A DNA stretch of 64,000 bases, taken from the NCBI GenBank assembly GCA_022822205.1, contig JAJECC010000172.1, forward strand, positions 62,001-126,000, read 5' to 3'. A program made the position numbers and the translations under genes. The DNA comes from Rhodospirillales bacterium. GTDB lineage: Bacteria; Pseudomonadota; Alphaproteobacteria; Rhodospirillales; UBA2165. This document shows positions 35,511-45,018 of the stretch, in pieces. Each line of letters opens with the position of its first letter. The stretch's first letter is position 1. The notes below the pieces were generated by a model, which had not been told where the DNA came from, did no database searches, and saw only the letters and a program-made list of their open reading frames with translations.

Positions 35511-37409
35511 TCAGCCGTAGCGTTTCAGTTCGCCGGCGCCCGGGTTGGCGAGCCGGATGGTCTCGACGCCCGCGCCGCGGTCGATGATCGGAACGCCGGT
35601 GTTTCGCTCGGCGCGCATCTTCCGGCGCAAGGCCGCCGTCGCGGCGCCGTCGATGAACGGCTCGCCGTCTTCGACGGCGGCGATCACCACGCCGTAGGCT
35701 TTCGCCGCGGCATCGGCGGACACCTTCCCCTGCCACACGTCGATCCGCACCGCCTCCATGTCCCGGTCCAGAGGATCGCCCCAGCCGCCGCCGCCCGTGG
35801 TTTCGACCCGCATCAGTTCGCCCGATTTGACGGGAATCTCGTCCTCGAGGCCGCCCAGCTTCCGGTTTTCGCCTTCGGCATCGACGAAGACGCCGAACGG
35901 CTCGCCGGAACTGCCGCCCTTGACCCCGTAGCAGCCGAGCCGCACGCGGTCGGCGGAAACCAGGGTGAAGCAGTCGACCAGCGGACGGTACTCCTTGAGA
36001 TACCCGAGCCCGCCCCGAAATTCCCCGGCGCCGCCGGAATCCTCGGCCAGCGCAAGCCGTTCGACCCGCAGCGGGTACTGGGTTTCGGTGTATTCGGCGG
36101 GCTGGTTCCGCGAATCCGGGACAACGTGGATGGCATCCGATCCGTCCGCGTAATACCGCCCGCCGCCGCCGCCGCCCAGCACTTCCCGCGACAGGAAATA
36201 ATCGCCGTTCGCGTCGTAACCGTAGAACCCGGTGTAGCGGATGGTCTCCTGATCCGCCGGCATTCTGCCCTCGACGGCCTGCGCGAGCACGTTGGCGAAC
36301 AGGCTCAGGGACCGGAGCAGGAGGAAGGCGCGCGCATTGGTCGGCGCCGGCCGGATGGGCGTGATCAGGGATCCCTTGGGCGGGAATACGACCTCGAAGA
36401 GATCGACCATGCCTTCGTTGCAGGGAATCTCCGCCGCCCGCTCGGGCGTATCGGCCAGATTGCGCATGATCGGCGACACCCATTTGATCAGATACCGGCC
36501 CTCCGAATAGTCGGCGGCCCAATTGATCGGCCCGACCGCCTGGGGATCGGTGCCGTTGAAGTCGAGGACGATTTTGCCGTCCGTCTTGGTCATGGTGACG
36601 CAGATCTTGTGCAGCAGCGGATCGGTGAAGGCGTCATGCTCCACGTAATCCTCGGCGTAATAGGTGCCGTTGGCGATCTTCGGCATCAGCTCGTTGAGGA
36701 AGATGTCCCGGGTGCGGTCGAAGATGGCCTGGAAGCACGCCTCCACCGTCTCCCGTCCGAACCGCTCGAACAGCTCGGTCATCCGCGCCGACCCCATGAG
36801 GATGGCCTGCATTTCAGAATCGACATCCGCCTCCAGCATTTCCGGCACCCGGCTGTTGCGGCGGATGATCTTGAACGCCTCGTCGTTGCGGACGCCCCGG
36901 TCGTAGAGTTTGATCGGCGGGATCATCAGTCCTTCCTCGAAGACCGACAACGCGGTTCCGGGCATGGAGCCCGGCACCTTGCCGCCGATATCGTCGTGGT
37001 GACCGAAGACCTGGATGTAGGCGACGATGGACCCGTCATGAAACGTCGGCACCGTCGAACACATGTCGGGCAGGTGGCCGATGGCTCCCTCGGTGTCATA
37101 GGTGTCGTTCATGAAGAACGCGTCACCCGGCTTCATGGTCTCCGGCGGGTAGTCGCGCAGCACCGCCTCGGGCATGGCCGAGTAGGACCGGCCGGTCAGC
37201 TTGCGGGCGAAACGGTCGAAGAGTCCGACCCGATAGTCGTGGGCCTCGCGGATCATCGGACTCCGGGCCGTCCGTTCGACGGCGAACTCGATCTCCCTCT
37301 CGATCGAATTCAGCGTCCCTTCGACGATCTGAAGGATGATCGGATCGACCGTCCCGGCCCGCTCGCGAAGCAGGGCGATGTCGGCTTCCTGATCCGGTGT
37401 CCATCTCAT
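35511..37409 (-). CDS. hyuB: Hydantoinase B/oxoprolinase family subunit
   Basis: A 632-residue HyuB-type subunit, which together with HyuA hydrolyses cyclic imides or amides such as 5-oxoproline or N-methylhydantoin with ATP, or carboxylates ketones in acetone carboxylase-like members. Conserved segments include MPEAVLRDYP, the ADGSDAIHVVPDSRNQPAEY region and the C-terminal TTGGGGWGDPLDR. Its ATG overlaps the hyuA stop (ATGA). The upstream open frame is only a shadow of hyuA. Confidence 0.93.
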   Translation of the reverse strand: MRWTPDQEADIALLRERAGTVDPIILQIVEGTLNSIEREIEFAVERTARSPMIREAHDYRVGLFDRFARKLTGRSYSAMPEAVLRDYPPETMKPGDAFFMNDTYDTEGAIGHLPDMCSTVPTFHDGSIVAYIQVFGHHDDIGGKVPGSMPGTALSVFEEGLMIPPIKLYDRGVRNDEAFKIIRRNSRVPEMLEADVDSEMQAILMGSARMTELFERFGRETVEACFQAIFDRTRDIFLNELMPKIANGTYYAEDYVEHDAFTDPLLHKICVTMTKTDGKIVLDFNGTDPQAVGPINWAADYSEGRYLIKWVSPIMRNLADTPERAAEIPCNEGMVDLFEVVFPPKGSLITPIRPAPTNARAFLLLRSLSLFANVLAQAVEGRMPADQETIRYTGFYGYDANGDYFLSREVLGGGGGGRYYADGSDAIHVVPDSRNQPAEYTETQYPLRVERLALAEDSGGAGEFRGGLGYLKEYRPLVDCFTLVSADRVRLGCYGVKGGSSGEPFGVFVDAEGENRKLGGLEDEIPVKSGELMRVETTGGGGWGDPLDRDMEAVRIDVWQGKVSADAAAKAYGVVIAAVEDGEPFIDGAATAALRRKMRAERNTGVPIIDRGAGVETIRLANPGAGELKRYG

Positions 37410-39553
37410 GGCGCTTCCCCTAATTCCCGTTGCCCGGAAGCGCCATGAGCCGGCAGGATCAGCAGGTTTCGATTGCCGTCGACGGATACCGGCTGGCCGG
37501 GGAAAACCACCGTCGTCGACCCGAATTCCTGCACCACCAGGGGACCGGCCGCGCGCATCCCCGGTTCGAGATTTCCGCGGAGATGAACCGGCGTCTCGAC
37601 CCACGCTTCGCCGAAAAACACCGGGCGTGTCCCGGAGGGCGCCGGAAAGTCCGCTGAAAAATCCGCCGGGACGGTCTTGCCGGCATTCAGTTCCGGTTTC
37701 GGCACCGGACCGAGACCCGAGACGCAGAAATTGACCAGCTCGATTTTTTGGCTGTCACGGTAGCAGTAGCCGAAGGTCCGCTCGTGAGCCGCGTGAAAAT
37801 TCTCGGCCATCCGGTCCAGCAGGGCGTCCGTCAACTCGCCGCCCGGCACCTCGACGCGCACTTCCATGGACTGGCCCTGATAACGAATATCCGCCTGGCG
37901 CAATACGGTGATATCTCCCGCGGCAACGCCGTCGGCCGCCAGCGTATCCACCGCCGCCGTCTCCAGGGCGCGGTATATCTCCGCCGCGGCCGCCGGGGTC
38001 AGGTCGTCCTGGTCGGTTACCTGGGTGAACACCTGGTCGGACCGGTAGTCCACCATCAACAGCCCGAGAGCCGAGAGGTTGCCCGGGTTCGGCGGCACCA
38101 GACAGGTGCCGATCCCCAGAAGCTCGATGACCGCCGGCGATTGCGCCGGCCCCGATCCGCCGAACGACAACAATGCGAAGTCCCTGGGGTCGATCCCTCG
38201 CTCGATGGTCATCTGGCGGATCAGGTTGGCCTGGTTCCAATTGGCGATTTCGATAATCCCGGCGGCAAGCCGTTCGGCGCTCAGACCGCCGCCCAACTCT
38301 TCGCCCAATGCCGAAATCCCGTCCCGCGCCCGCTCGACGTTCAGCGGGATGCCGCCGCCGATGAGCTCGGGCGGAATGCGGCCCAGCACCGCCGATGCGT
38401 CGGTGATGGTCGGCGCGTCGCCGCCGTCCGGGTAGCACATGGGTCCCGGGGACGCGCCGGCGCTCTGCGGCCCCACCTTGAGCCGGCCTTCGCGGTTCAC
38501 CCAGGCGATGGAGCCGCCGCCCGTCCCGACGGTTCGTATGTCGATCATCGGCAGGCGGACCGGAAAGGGTCCGATGGAGGCATCGGTGGTAAGCTGAGGC
38601 GCGCCGCCCTCCACGAGACAGATGTCGGTCGACGTACCGCCGGCGTCCAGGGTGATCAGATTCTTGAATCCGGCCGCTTCACCGACCGCGCGGGCGCCGA
38701 TAACGCCGGCCGCGGGACCGGACAACGCCGTCGAGATGGGCTTCGCGGCCACTTGCCCCGCGCTCAACACCCCGCCCGAGGATTGCATCACCAGGAACGG
38801 CCGTTCCCTGAGAGTACCCGGCAGCCGTTCGGAAACATCGGAGAGATAGCGGCGCATCACCGGCTTCACGAAGGCGTCCACCAGCGTGGTCATGGCGCGC
38901 TCATACTCCCGGTATTCGGGCCAGACATCGCTCGACAAGGACACCGTCACGCCCGGACAGGCATCCTCGAGAATCTCCCGCACCCTCCGTTCATGGGCCG
39001 GGTTTGCATAACTGTGCAGCAAACAGACGCCCACGGCCGAAAGCCCGTATTTCTCCAACAGGCGGGCGGCGTCCCGAACGCTGTCCTCGTCCAGGCCCCG
39101 GACCTCGTTGCCCCGGAAATCGAGCCGCTCCCTGATTTCAAAAACCCGGTGGACGGGAACGATCCGGTCCGGCTTTACCCAGAAATACGAGTTGCCGTAT
39201 CCCTCGGGCACCGACTGCCGCGCAATCTCGAGTACGTGCCGGAAACCCTCGGTGACGATCAGCGCGAGGTTGTCGATTTCGCCTTGCAGCAGCGCATTCG
39301 TGGCGACCGTGGTGCCATGGCAGAGCGTGGCCACATCCCCGATCGAATGGCCTGTCCGTTCGACGATTTCCTCCACGCCCCGGCGAAGGGCGATGGCCGG
39401 ATTTTCCGGGGTGCTCGGCACCTTCGTGACCTGGATGCCGTCGGACGCGCCGCCGACCAGCACGATGTCGGTAAACGTGCCGCCGGTGTCGATCCCGATG
39501 CGGCAGCCTGCCGCCTTGCCGTGGGAACCGTCCATAGCCGGAGACTCCGTCAC
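37406..39553 (-). CDS. hyuA: Hydantoinase A/oxoprolinase family subunit
   Basis: A 715-residue ATP-dependent subunit of actin/hexokinase fold. Nucleotide motifs are GIDTGGTFTDIVLV near the start and LDAGGTSTDICLVEGG in the centre. It partners hyuB, overlapping by 4 bases. The start is GTG at 39553; an ATG six codons in is possible. No MocA-like or carboxylase gamma subunit is nearby, so an oxoprolinase or hydantoinase role is more likely than acetone carboxylation. A TRAP permease pair lies upstream on the same strand. Confidence 0.93.
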   Translation of the reverse strand: MTESPAMDGSHGKAAGCRIGIDTGGTFTDIVLVGGASDGIQVTKVPSTPENPAIALRRGVEEIVERTGHSIGDVATLCHGTTVATNALLQGEIDNLALIVTEGFRHVLEIARQSVPEGYGNSYFWVKPDRIVPVHRVFEIRERLDFRGNEVRGLDEDSVRDAARLLEKYGLSAVGVCLLHSYANPAHERRVREILEDACPGVTVSLSSDVWPEYREYERAMTTLVDAFVKPVMRRYLSDVSERLPGTLRERPFLVMQSSGGVLSAGQVAAKPISTALSGPAAGVIGARAVGEAAGFKNLITLDAGGTSTDICLVEGGAPQLTTDASIGPFPVRLPMIDIRTVGTGGGSIAWVNREGRLKVGPQSAGASPGPMCYPDGGDAPTITDASAVLGRIPPELIGGGIPLNVERARDGISALGEELGGGLSAERLAAGIIEIANWNQANLIRQMTIERGIDPRDFALLSFGGSGPAQSPAVIELLGIGTCLVPPNPGNLSALGLLMVDYRSDQVFTQVTDQDDLTPAAAAEIYRALETAAVDTLAADGVAAGDITVLRQADIRYQGQSMEVRVEVPGGELTDALLDRMAENFHAAHERTFGYCYRDSQKIELVNFCVSGLGPVPKPELNAGKTVPADFSADFPAPSGTRPVFFGEAWVETPVHLRGNLEPGMRAAGPLVVQEFGSTTVVFPGQPVSVDGNRNLLILPAHGASGQRELGEAP

Positions 39554-39690
39554 ATTACGGCCGGCATTGCAACAATTTGACTGGAAACGGCTCTGGGTCT
39601 GGACTCAATTGAATTGCGTCATGGCCGGGCCCACCGGACCGGCATCACCGGCCGGAGGACAAGCTGCGACCCGGTGATGACGGCTTATAT

Positions 39691-39796
39691 TCCCCCTCCC
39701 CCTCGAAGGGGGAGGGTTGGGGTGGGGGTGAATCCTAAAATGGGTGGGGCGATATGGAAATTCCCCCTCACCCAGCTTCCTCCAGGGGAGAGGGTT
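39691..39796. repeat. GC-rich intergenic repeat, copy 1
   Basis: Contains GGGGGAGGGTTGGGGTGGGGG followed by TTCCCCCTCACCCAGCTTCC and AGGGGAGAGGG, which can fold back as an inverted pair. A second copy lies at 43158-43290. Confidence 0.75.
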
Positions 39797-39827
39797 AAAA
39801 AAAGAATCCCCTTATTGAGTCCGGACC

Positions 39828-41129
39828 CTAGCTGGCGAGGAAAGTCGCCGTCTGCGGCCACACCCAGATGATGACCATGACGACCAGCATCAACAGCCAG
39901 TAGGGGATCGACCCAGCGAAGATTTCTCCCAATTTGACCGATGGATCGGGAACCGCCCCTTTCACCGTATAGACCAGCAAGCCGAACGGCGGCGTCAGCA
40001 GTCCCGCTTCGATGGCCAGAATGCCGAATATGGCGAAGGCGTTGACGTCCCAGCCGGCGGCTTCGCCGATCGGCCAGAAGATCGGCACGGTCAGCAGAAT
40101 GATCGACAGCGAATCGATCAGGGTTCCCATGAGCAGCCATATGACCACCATCAAAATGGTCACGCCGATGGGCCCAAGTCCGAAGCCGTTGATGAAATCC
40201 TGGATGACCTCGATGATGTTGCCGAGGGCCAGGAACTTGGCGTACATGGCGGCGGTCATCAGCAGGAACATGATCGGCGCGATGGTCTTGCCGGAATCTA
40301 TGATGGCTTCCCGGTACTCCCGCAGGGTCAGCCCCTTGATTCGGGAGATGATGATGGCGCCGCCGCAGCCGACCGCGGCCGATTCCGATGGCGTAAAGAA
40401 GCCGGCGAACAGACCGCCCAGCACCAGCAGGATCAGCACCACCACGCCCATGCCGCTGATGAATTGTTTGCCGGTGGGCTTTTGTTCCAGATCTTCCGTG
40501 ACAGCGGGGGCCAGTTCCTTCTTCATCCCGGCGCGGACGGTGCAATAGGCGCCCATCAAAATGGCCAGGATAATTCCGGGAATGAAGCCCGCGAGGAACA
40601 GCTTGCCGATGGAGTGCTCGATCACGATACCCCAGACGATCAACAGCACGCTCGGGGGAATGAGCATGCCGAGACTGGCCGAGCCGGCGATGGACCCCAG
40701 GGCGTAGGCGCGGTTGTAGCCGAAGCGGCGCATTTCCGGGTAGGCGATCCGCGAAAACGTCATGGCGGACGCAATGCTGACGCCGGTGACCGCGGCGAAC
40801 ACCGCATTGCCGAACACCGTGGCGACGGCCAAACGGCCCGGCAGCTTGCGCAGGAAGTAGTTGGCGAGTTTGTAGAGATCGGTCGCCATCCCCGACTTGC
40901 TCATGAACTCGCCCATCAGCACGAACAGCGGGATGGCCGCGAAAACCGAGTTTCGGAGCACCGCATAAGCCGACTGGTTCGCCAGCTCCAAGGTGATGGT
41001 CATGTCGAAAAAGAGCAGATAGGTGCCCAACAGCGACACCATTCCGAGCACGAGGCCGATGTGGAGGCCGGCGACGACGAGGCCGATCAGCAAGACCAGA
41101 ATGATCAATAGGACGATTGTCGGATCCAC
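39828..41129 (-). CDS. TRAP transporter large permease subunit (DctM)
   Basis: A 433-residue membrane protein with about twelve helices, including the TRAP large-subunit loop GSASLGMLIPPSVLLIVWG and the FFTPSESAAVGCGG segment. It forms the translocation pathway with the DctQ subunit encoded upstream. The start is GTG at 41129 with GGGGAG 8 bases before. It sits 51 bases after dctQ and upstream of hyuA, with a repeat between; the DctP gene is divergent. Confidence 0.93.
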   Translation of the reverse strand: MDPTIVLLIILVLLIGLVVAGLHIGLVLGMVSLLGTYLLFFDMTITLELANQSAYAVLRNSVFAAIPLFVLMGEFMSKSGMATDLYKLANYFLRKLPGRLAVATVFGNAVFAAVTGVSIASAMTFSRIAYPEMRRFGYNRAYALGSIAGSASLGMLIPPSVLLIVWGIVIEHSIGKLFLAGFIPGIILAILMGAYCTVRAGMKKELAPAVTEDLEQKPTGKQFISGMGVVVLILLVLGGLFAGFFTPSESAAVGCGGAIIISRIKGLTLREYREAIIDSGKTIAPIMFLLMTAAMYAKFLALGNIIEVIQDFINGFGLGPIGVTILMVVIWLLMGTLIDSLSIILLTVPIFWPIGEAAGWDVNAFAIFGILAIEAGLLTPPFGLLVYTVKGAVPDPSVKLGEIFAGSIPYWLLMLVVMVIIWVWPQTATFLAS

Positions 41130-41180
41130 GAAGCGGCTCCCCTGAGGCGATTTACGTTGTGGTTTTGGTTTTGTTTCCGG

Positions 41181-41714
41181 TTAGTGCTGCGGCTCCGGCC
41201 CTGCCTGGTCGTAGTCGATTTTGCCGGTGACGGTGTGATAAAGAAGTTGGAAATAGACCAGTACGCAGATCGCGCTGAACACGATGATCACGGTGCGCAC
41301 CGGGGCAATGGGCACCTCGAACGCGCCCGCGCCTTCGATCTCGCCGGTTGCCCAGCTTGTGAGCATGGTGCCCCAGCCACCCCAGATAATGGCGATGAAC
41401 AGCAAAATCCCCAATATGTAAGACGCGCTGTCGATAACCCGCCGCCAGAGCACCGCCACGGACTCATAGACGAACACGGTTCGCAGCATGGCGCCCCGTT
41501 TGATTGTCGACGGCAACTCCAGAAAGAGAATCCCGACGATCGAATTGCCCACGATCTCGTGGGTCCCCAAAAACGGCTTGCCGAACGCCTCGCGGCCAAT
41601 GATGTCCCAGAGGAATATCGCTGCAAGCAGCAGCGCCCAGAAGGCAGAAATGGTGCTCAGGACGTTGGTCGAGCGGGTGACGACATCCCGCTGACCCGCG
41701 GGAATTTCATTCAT
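41181..41714 (-). CDS. TRAP transporter small permease subunit (DctQ)
   Basis: A 177-residue membrane protein with four hydrophobic segments and the conserved WDIIGREAFGKPFLGTHEI-type segment of DctQ proteins at about residues 42-60. It associates with DctM to accept the ligand-loaded binding protein. ATG at 41714. It is divergent from the DctP gene at 41967, with a 252-base spacer that must hold both promoters. Confidence 0.9.
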   Translation of the reverse strand: MNEIPAGQRDVVTRSTNVLSTISAFWALLLAAIFLWDIIGREAFGKPFLGTHEIVGNSIVGILFLELPSTIKRGAMLRTVFVYESVAVLWRRVIDSASYILGILLFIAIIWGGWGTMLTSWATGEIEGAGAFEVPIAPVRTVIIVFSAICVLVYFQLLYHTVTGKIDYDQAGPEPQH

Positions 41715-41966
41715 GTGTCGACGGCCTCCCGAGCGGCGATGAGATTATTCTCGGCATTCTGGCACATAGCTTAAGCATAAAATTCGGCGCGTCTCCAGGC
41801 TGTTGACGATCATGTGGGCCGAGGCACGCACCGGTACGTAAGCTATTGCCATTCCATGATGTATTATGTTTCTCTAGCCTCCATCTGTAGACCGGCCCCG
41901 CACCCGTTGCAAGGTACGGGTCGGGAGAAACCACCCCCCCGGGGTTTCACTTTGGGAGAACAATGA

Positions 41967-43043
41967 ATGACTTCGATTAGCTTTAGGAAAGCAATTCGCT
42001 ATGGGACGTTCGCCCTCGCAGCCGTCGTGGCGTCGGCGTCCGTCGCGAATGCCGATACCTTCACCGTGAAAATTGGTTCCGGGCAACCGATGAAGCCGCT
42101 GGAACCGATCTTCAAGGCCGATGGCTATTTCGCGCCGACCATATCCAAACGCGTCGCGGCGGAAACCGGCCACAAGATTCGTTTCACCAAGCTGTGGAAC
42201 ACCGTCTCGGGCCCGTTTGACGTCCTCGAAGGCGTGGAAAAAGGCCTGTTCGACATCGGACTGTGGTGCGCCTGCTTCGAGCCGACCAAGGCTTCGCATC
42301 TGGCGTTCAACTTCTTCATCCCCTTCGTCACCGACGATCCGATGACGCAGCTGAAGATTTCGCGCAAACTCTACAAGGAATTCCCGGAATGGCCGGGCGC
42401 TCTCGCCAAGTATAACCAGCGCTGGCTCGGCGGCGGCACGTTCTCGTCCTATGGTCTCGGCACCAAGTTCCCTTGGGAGAAGATGACCGATCTCAAGGGC
42501 CACAAGATTGCCGGCGCCGGCCTCAACCTGCCGTGGTTGAAGTTCACCGGCGCGACGGTCGTCCAGACCAGCCTCAACGAATCCTACAACTCGTTGCAGT
42601 CCGGCGTGTATGAAGGCCTCGTCATCTTCCCGACCGCCTGGAAGGGCTTCAAGCTCGATGAGCCGGCCAAGCACTACAAGGTCGTCGGCTGGGGCTCCAC
42701 GTTCCTCTATCAGATGAGCATGAACAACGACACCTGGAACAAGATGCCGCCGGAGGTGCAGAAGATCATTGCCGAGGAATCCGAAAAGTGGATGATCGAA
42801 ACCGCCAAGGAATCCACCAAGCGATTTGAAGCTTCCCTGGCGGCGCTTCGCAAGGATGGCAGCACGGTCACGACCCTGCCGTTCTCCGAGCGCGCGGTCA
42901 TGGCCAAGGCTCTCGCCGGCTGGTCCAAGGAGAAGGCTCAGCTTTACGACAAGCAGGGCCTGCCGGGCACCAAGGTGTTCACGCGGTATATCGAAATCGC
43001 CGAAGAGATGGGCGTGAAGCTGCCGTACAAGTACACCTACTAG
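41967..43043 (+). CDS. TRAP substrate-binding protein (DctP-like, unusual ligand site)
   Basis: A 358-residue periplasmic protein with a signal peptide (residues 1-29). In place of the usual DLKGLK-x-R ligand-binding segment it reads DLKGHKIAGAGLNLPW, so the arginine that pairs with carboxylate ligands is not where expected. The NESYNSLQSGVYEG region is conserved. The ligand may not be a simple carboxylate; this is inference. It is divergent from its presumed partners DctQ and DctM and is followed by a strong terminator. Confidence 0.9.
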   Translation: MTSISFRKAIRYGTFALAAVVASASVANADTFTVKIGSGQPMKPLEPIFKADGYFAPTISKRVAAETGHKIRFTKLWNTVSGPFDVLEGVEKGLFDIGLWCACFEPTKASHLAFNFFIPFVTDDPMTQLKISRKLYKEFPEWPGALAKYNQRWLGGGTFSSYGLGTKFPWEKMTDLKGHKIAGAGLNLPWLKFTGATVVQTSLNESYNSLQSGVYEGLVIFPTAWKGFKLDEPAKHYKVVGWGSTFLYQMSMNNDTWNKMPPEVQKIIAEESEKWMIETAKESTKRFEASLAALRKDGSTVTTLPFSERAVMAKALAGWSKEKAQLYDKQGLPGTKVFTRYIEIAEEMGVKLPYKYTY

Positions 43044-43075
43044 GAATGCGCCGCCGGCCCCGGGCCGGATGCGAT

Positions 43076-43111
43076 AAAGGCCCGTCTCTTCCGAGGCGGG
43101 CCTTTTCCTTT
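43076..43111 (+). terminator. Rho-independent terminator after dctP (41967)
   Basis: Stem AAGGCCCG/CGGGCCTT extended by CTC/GAG and a G:T pair to 12 pairs, with a TTCC loop and a T-rich tail. Confidence 0.85.
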
Positions 43112-43157
43112 CGCGGAGAGGTCCAAGGGTCTGTACCGGGGAGGGAACCCACCGAAG

Positions 43158-43290
43158 CTCCCTCCCCCTTGACGGGGGAGGGTTGGGGTGGGGGTGATCG
43201 GGAATTCCCCCTCACCCAGCTATGGCTAAGCTCAGCTGCCGCTTCGCCAAGCCTCCGCGTCCCTCTCCCGCCGGGGGAGAGGGAACAAAA
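43158..43290. repeat. GC-rich intergenic repeat, copy 2
   Basis: Shares GGGGGAGGGTTGGGGTGGGGG and TTCCCCCTCACCCAGCT with the copy at 39691, with a longer insert before CCCTCTCCCGCCGGGGGAG. Confidence 0.75.
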
Positions 43291-43303
43291 GAAAGTCCGA
43301 TCT

Positions 43304-44038
43304 CTAGCGCGCGCCGGAAACGTTCAGATTGCTGCCCGACACGTAGGAGGCGTCATCGGACAGCAGCCAGAGTATCGCCCTCGCGACCTCCCCGGGCTGC
43401 CCGGCCCGGCCCATGGGCAGGGTCGGACCCACGCTCTCGACGCGGCCGTCGGGCTGCATTTCGGTGTCGATGAGACCGGGGCTGACGGCGTTGACCCGGA
43501 TTCCCTCCCCGGCGACTTCCTGCGCGACCCCCCAGGTGAAACTGTCGATGGCGCCCTTGGACGCGGCATAGGGCACGGTGGAGCCGGGGCCGCCGAGCCG
43601 GGAGGACACCGAGGACAAATTGACGATGCTCCCGCCGGTTCCCCCGTGCCGGGTCGACATGCGCTTGATGGCCTCGCGGGTGCACAGCAGCGTGCCGTTG
43701 ATGTTGAGGTCCATCAGCGGCGGGATGTCCTTGAACGCCACCTCGTCGATCCGGCCGTATGGCGCGACGATACCGGCGCTGTTGACCAGGCCGTAGGGAA
43801 CACCCAATTCCGCGTCGCAGGTCTCGAACAGGCGCAGCACGTCTTCTTCCCTGGAAATGTCCGCCTTTACCTTGATCGCCCGTTGCCCGGCTGCCTGAAT
43901 CGCGGCGACGGTCTGGCCGGCCCGCTCGTCGTTGCCCACGTAGTTGACGCAGACGTCCCAGCCCTGCCGGGCCGCGCCCACCGACGTTTCGTGGCCGATC
44001 CCCCGGCTGCCGCCGGTCACCATAAGTACTCGGGTCAT
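43304..44038 (-). CDS. SDR family oxidoreductase
   Basis: A 244-residue classical short-chain dehydrogenase. The cofactor motif GGSRGIGHET is at about residues 9-18, NSAG marks the central strand (LVNSAGIV), and the catalytic Ser-Tyr-Lys appear in NLSSVSS and PYAASKGA. It should use NAD(P)H on a hydroxy or keto group of unknown substrate. A GAGGAAAT ribosome site supports ATG at 44038. It follows the bicupin gene and probably shares its transcript. Confidence 0.92.
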   Translation of the reverse strand: MTRVLMVTGGSRGIGHETSVGAARQGWDVCVNYVGNDERAGQTVAAIQAAGQRAIKVKADISREEDVLRLFETCDAELGVPYGLVNSAGIVAPYGRIDEVAFKDIPPLMDLNINGTLLCTREAIKRMSTRHGGTGGSIVNLSSVSSRLGGPGSTVPYAASKGAIDSFTWGVAQEVAGEGIRVNAVSPGLIDTEMQPDGRVESVGPTLPMGRAGQPGEVARAILWLLSDDASYVSGSNLNVSGAR

Positions 44039-44060
44039 TGCAGAATTTCCTCGGTTCGGT

Positions 44061-44898
44061 CTATGCGCGGGCGGCGGCGAGGTCCGCCTCGGTCACGTCG
44101 CCCAGATAGGTGTAGCCGGTCGCCTCCACGGAGGCGGCGTTGACGTAGATGCCGACCACTTCGATGGGGTCGGTCCCGGACAGGTTGTGAAGCCAATGCT
44201 CCACGCCGGCGGGGATGTAGTGGAAATCGCCGGCGCGCACCTCGACCCGGTCGTCGCCGGCGCCCGCCAGGCCGCGGCCGGAGATGACGAAATAGATCTC
44301 CTCGCAGTGCCGGTGGGCGTGTTTCTTGTGGACCGCCCCCCGGCATGAACCTGGCCCGGAACAGGGTGGACCCGTAGCCGATGCGCCCGCTGATGGGCAG
44401 CCGGAAATCACTGATCATCCAGCCGTCCCCTTCGTCCATGTTCTCCGGCTCGACGTCGTCCAGATGAACCATCAGCCCGTCCGAGAACCTATCGCCGGCG
44501 GCGGCCCGCCCGTCCCGCGGCGGCCCGCCACGCATCTCAAAACCGGCATCCTCCAAGGTCGGGCAACCGACCAGGAACCCGACGACCAGCGCGTCCTCGG
44601 TTTCGGAGGTGTTGACGAAGGAGCGCTCGACACCGGCCGGCACCACCCGGCAGGTGCCGGGCCGCACCGCCACCCGTTCGCCGTTCTGGCCCGCGAGGCC
44701 GGTCCCGGCCAGGTGGACGGCGATTTCGTCGCAGTTCCGGTGGAGATGCCCGCCGAGGCCGGCGCCCGGCGGGAACACAGTGTGAAAGGCGGCCGTCGAA
44801 CTGCCGTGCCGCCCGGTGATGGGCAGCTTGAAATCGAATTCCGCGCCGACGCCGAGAGGCTCCACGTCGGCGGCGTTGATCAGGGGATATCGGGTCAT
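44061..44898 (-). pseudogene. Bicupin (two-cupin dioxygenase-like) with frameshift in a G6 run
   Basis: The ATG at 44898 (GGGAGG ribosome site) opens a cupin with HLHRNCDEI and CRVVPAGVERSF, followed by a second cupin carrying HKKHAHRHCEEIYF and DFHYIPAGVEHWLHN. The two halves are in different frames. The shift maps to a run of six C (six G on the coding strand) at 44336-44341; removing one G joins MPGG to AVHKK and gives about 278 residues ending at 44061. It could be a sequencing error, a real pseudogene or phase variation. The sequence otherwise looks intact. An oxygenase or isomerase role is possible. Confidence 0.8.
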
Positions 44899-45018
44899 CG
44901 GTTTCCTCCCGCTGGCCGGGATGGTAGGCGGTTGCGCCCCGCCCGTAAATCGAAACGCTGGTTTTTCCGGCCGGTTTGATGAAATGATGGCGCCGGCATG
45001 CGATGACGGGAGAGGCAG

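Noticed and set aside
37406-39553. Acetone carboxylase for HyuAB
   Set aside because: The gamma subunit that accompanies acetone carboxylase is missing, so the general hydantoinase/oxoprolinase call was kept.
37748-39580. A 610-residue plus-strand frame
   Set aside because: Antisense shadow of hyuA, caused by high GC content.
39691-39796. G-rich repeats as a CRISPR array
   Set aside because: There are only two distant copies, without regular spacers or cas genes.
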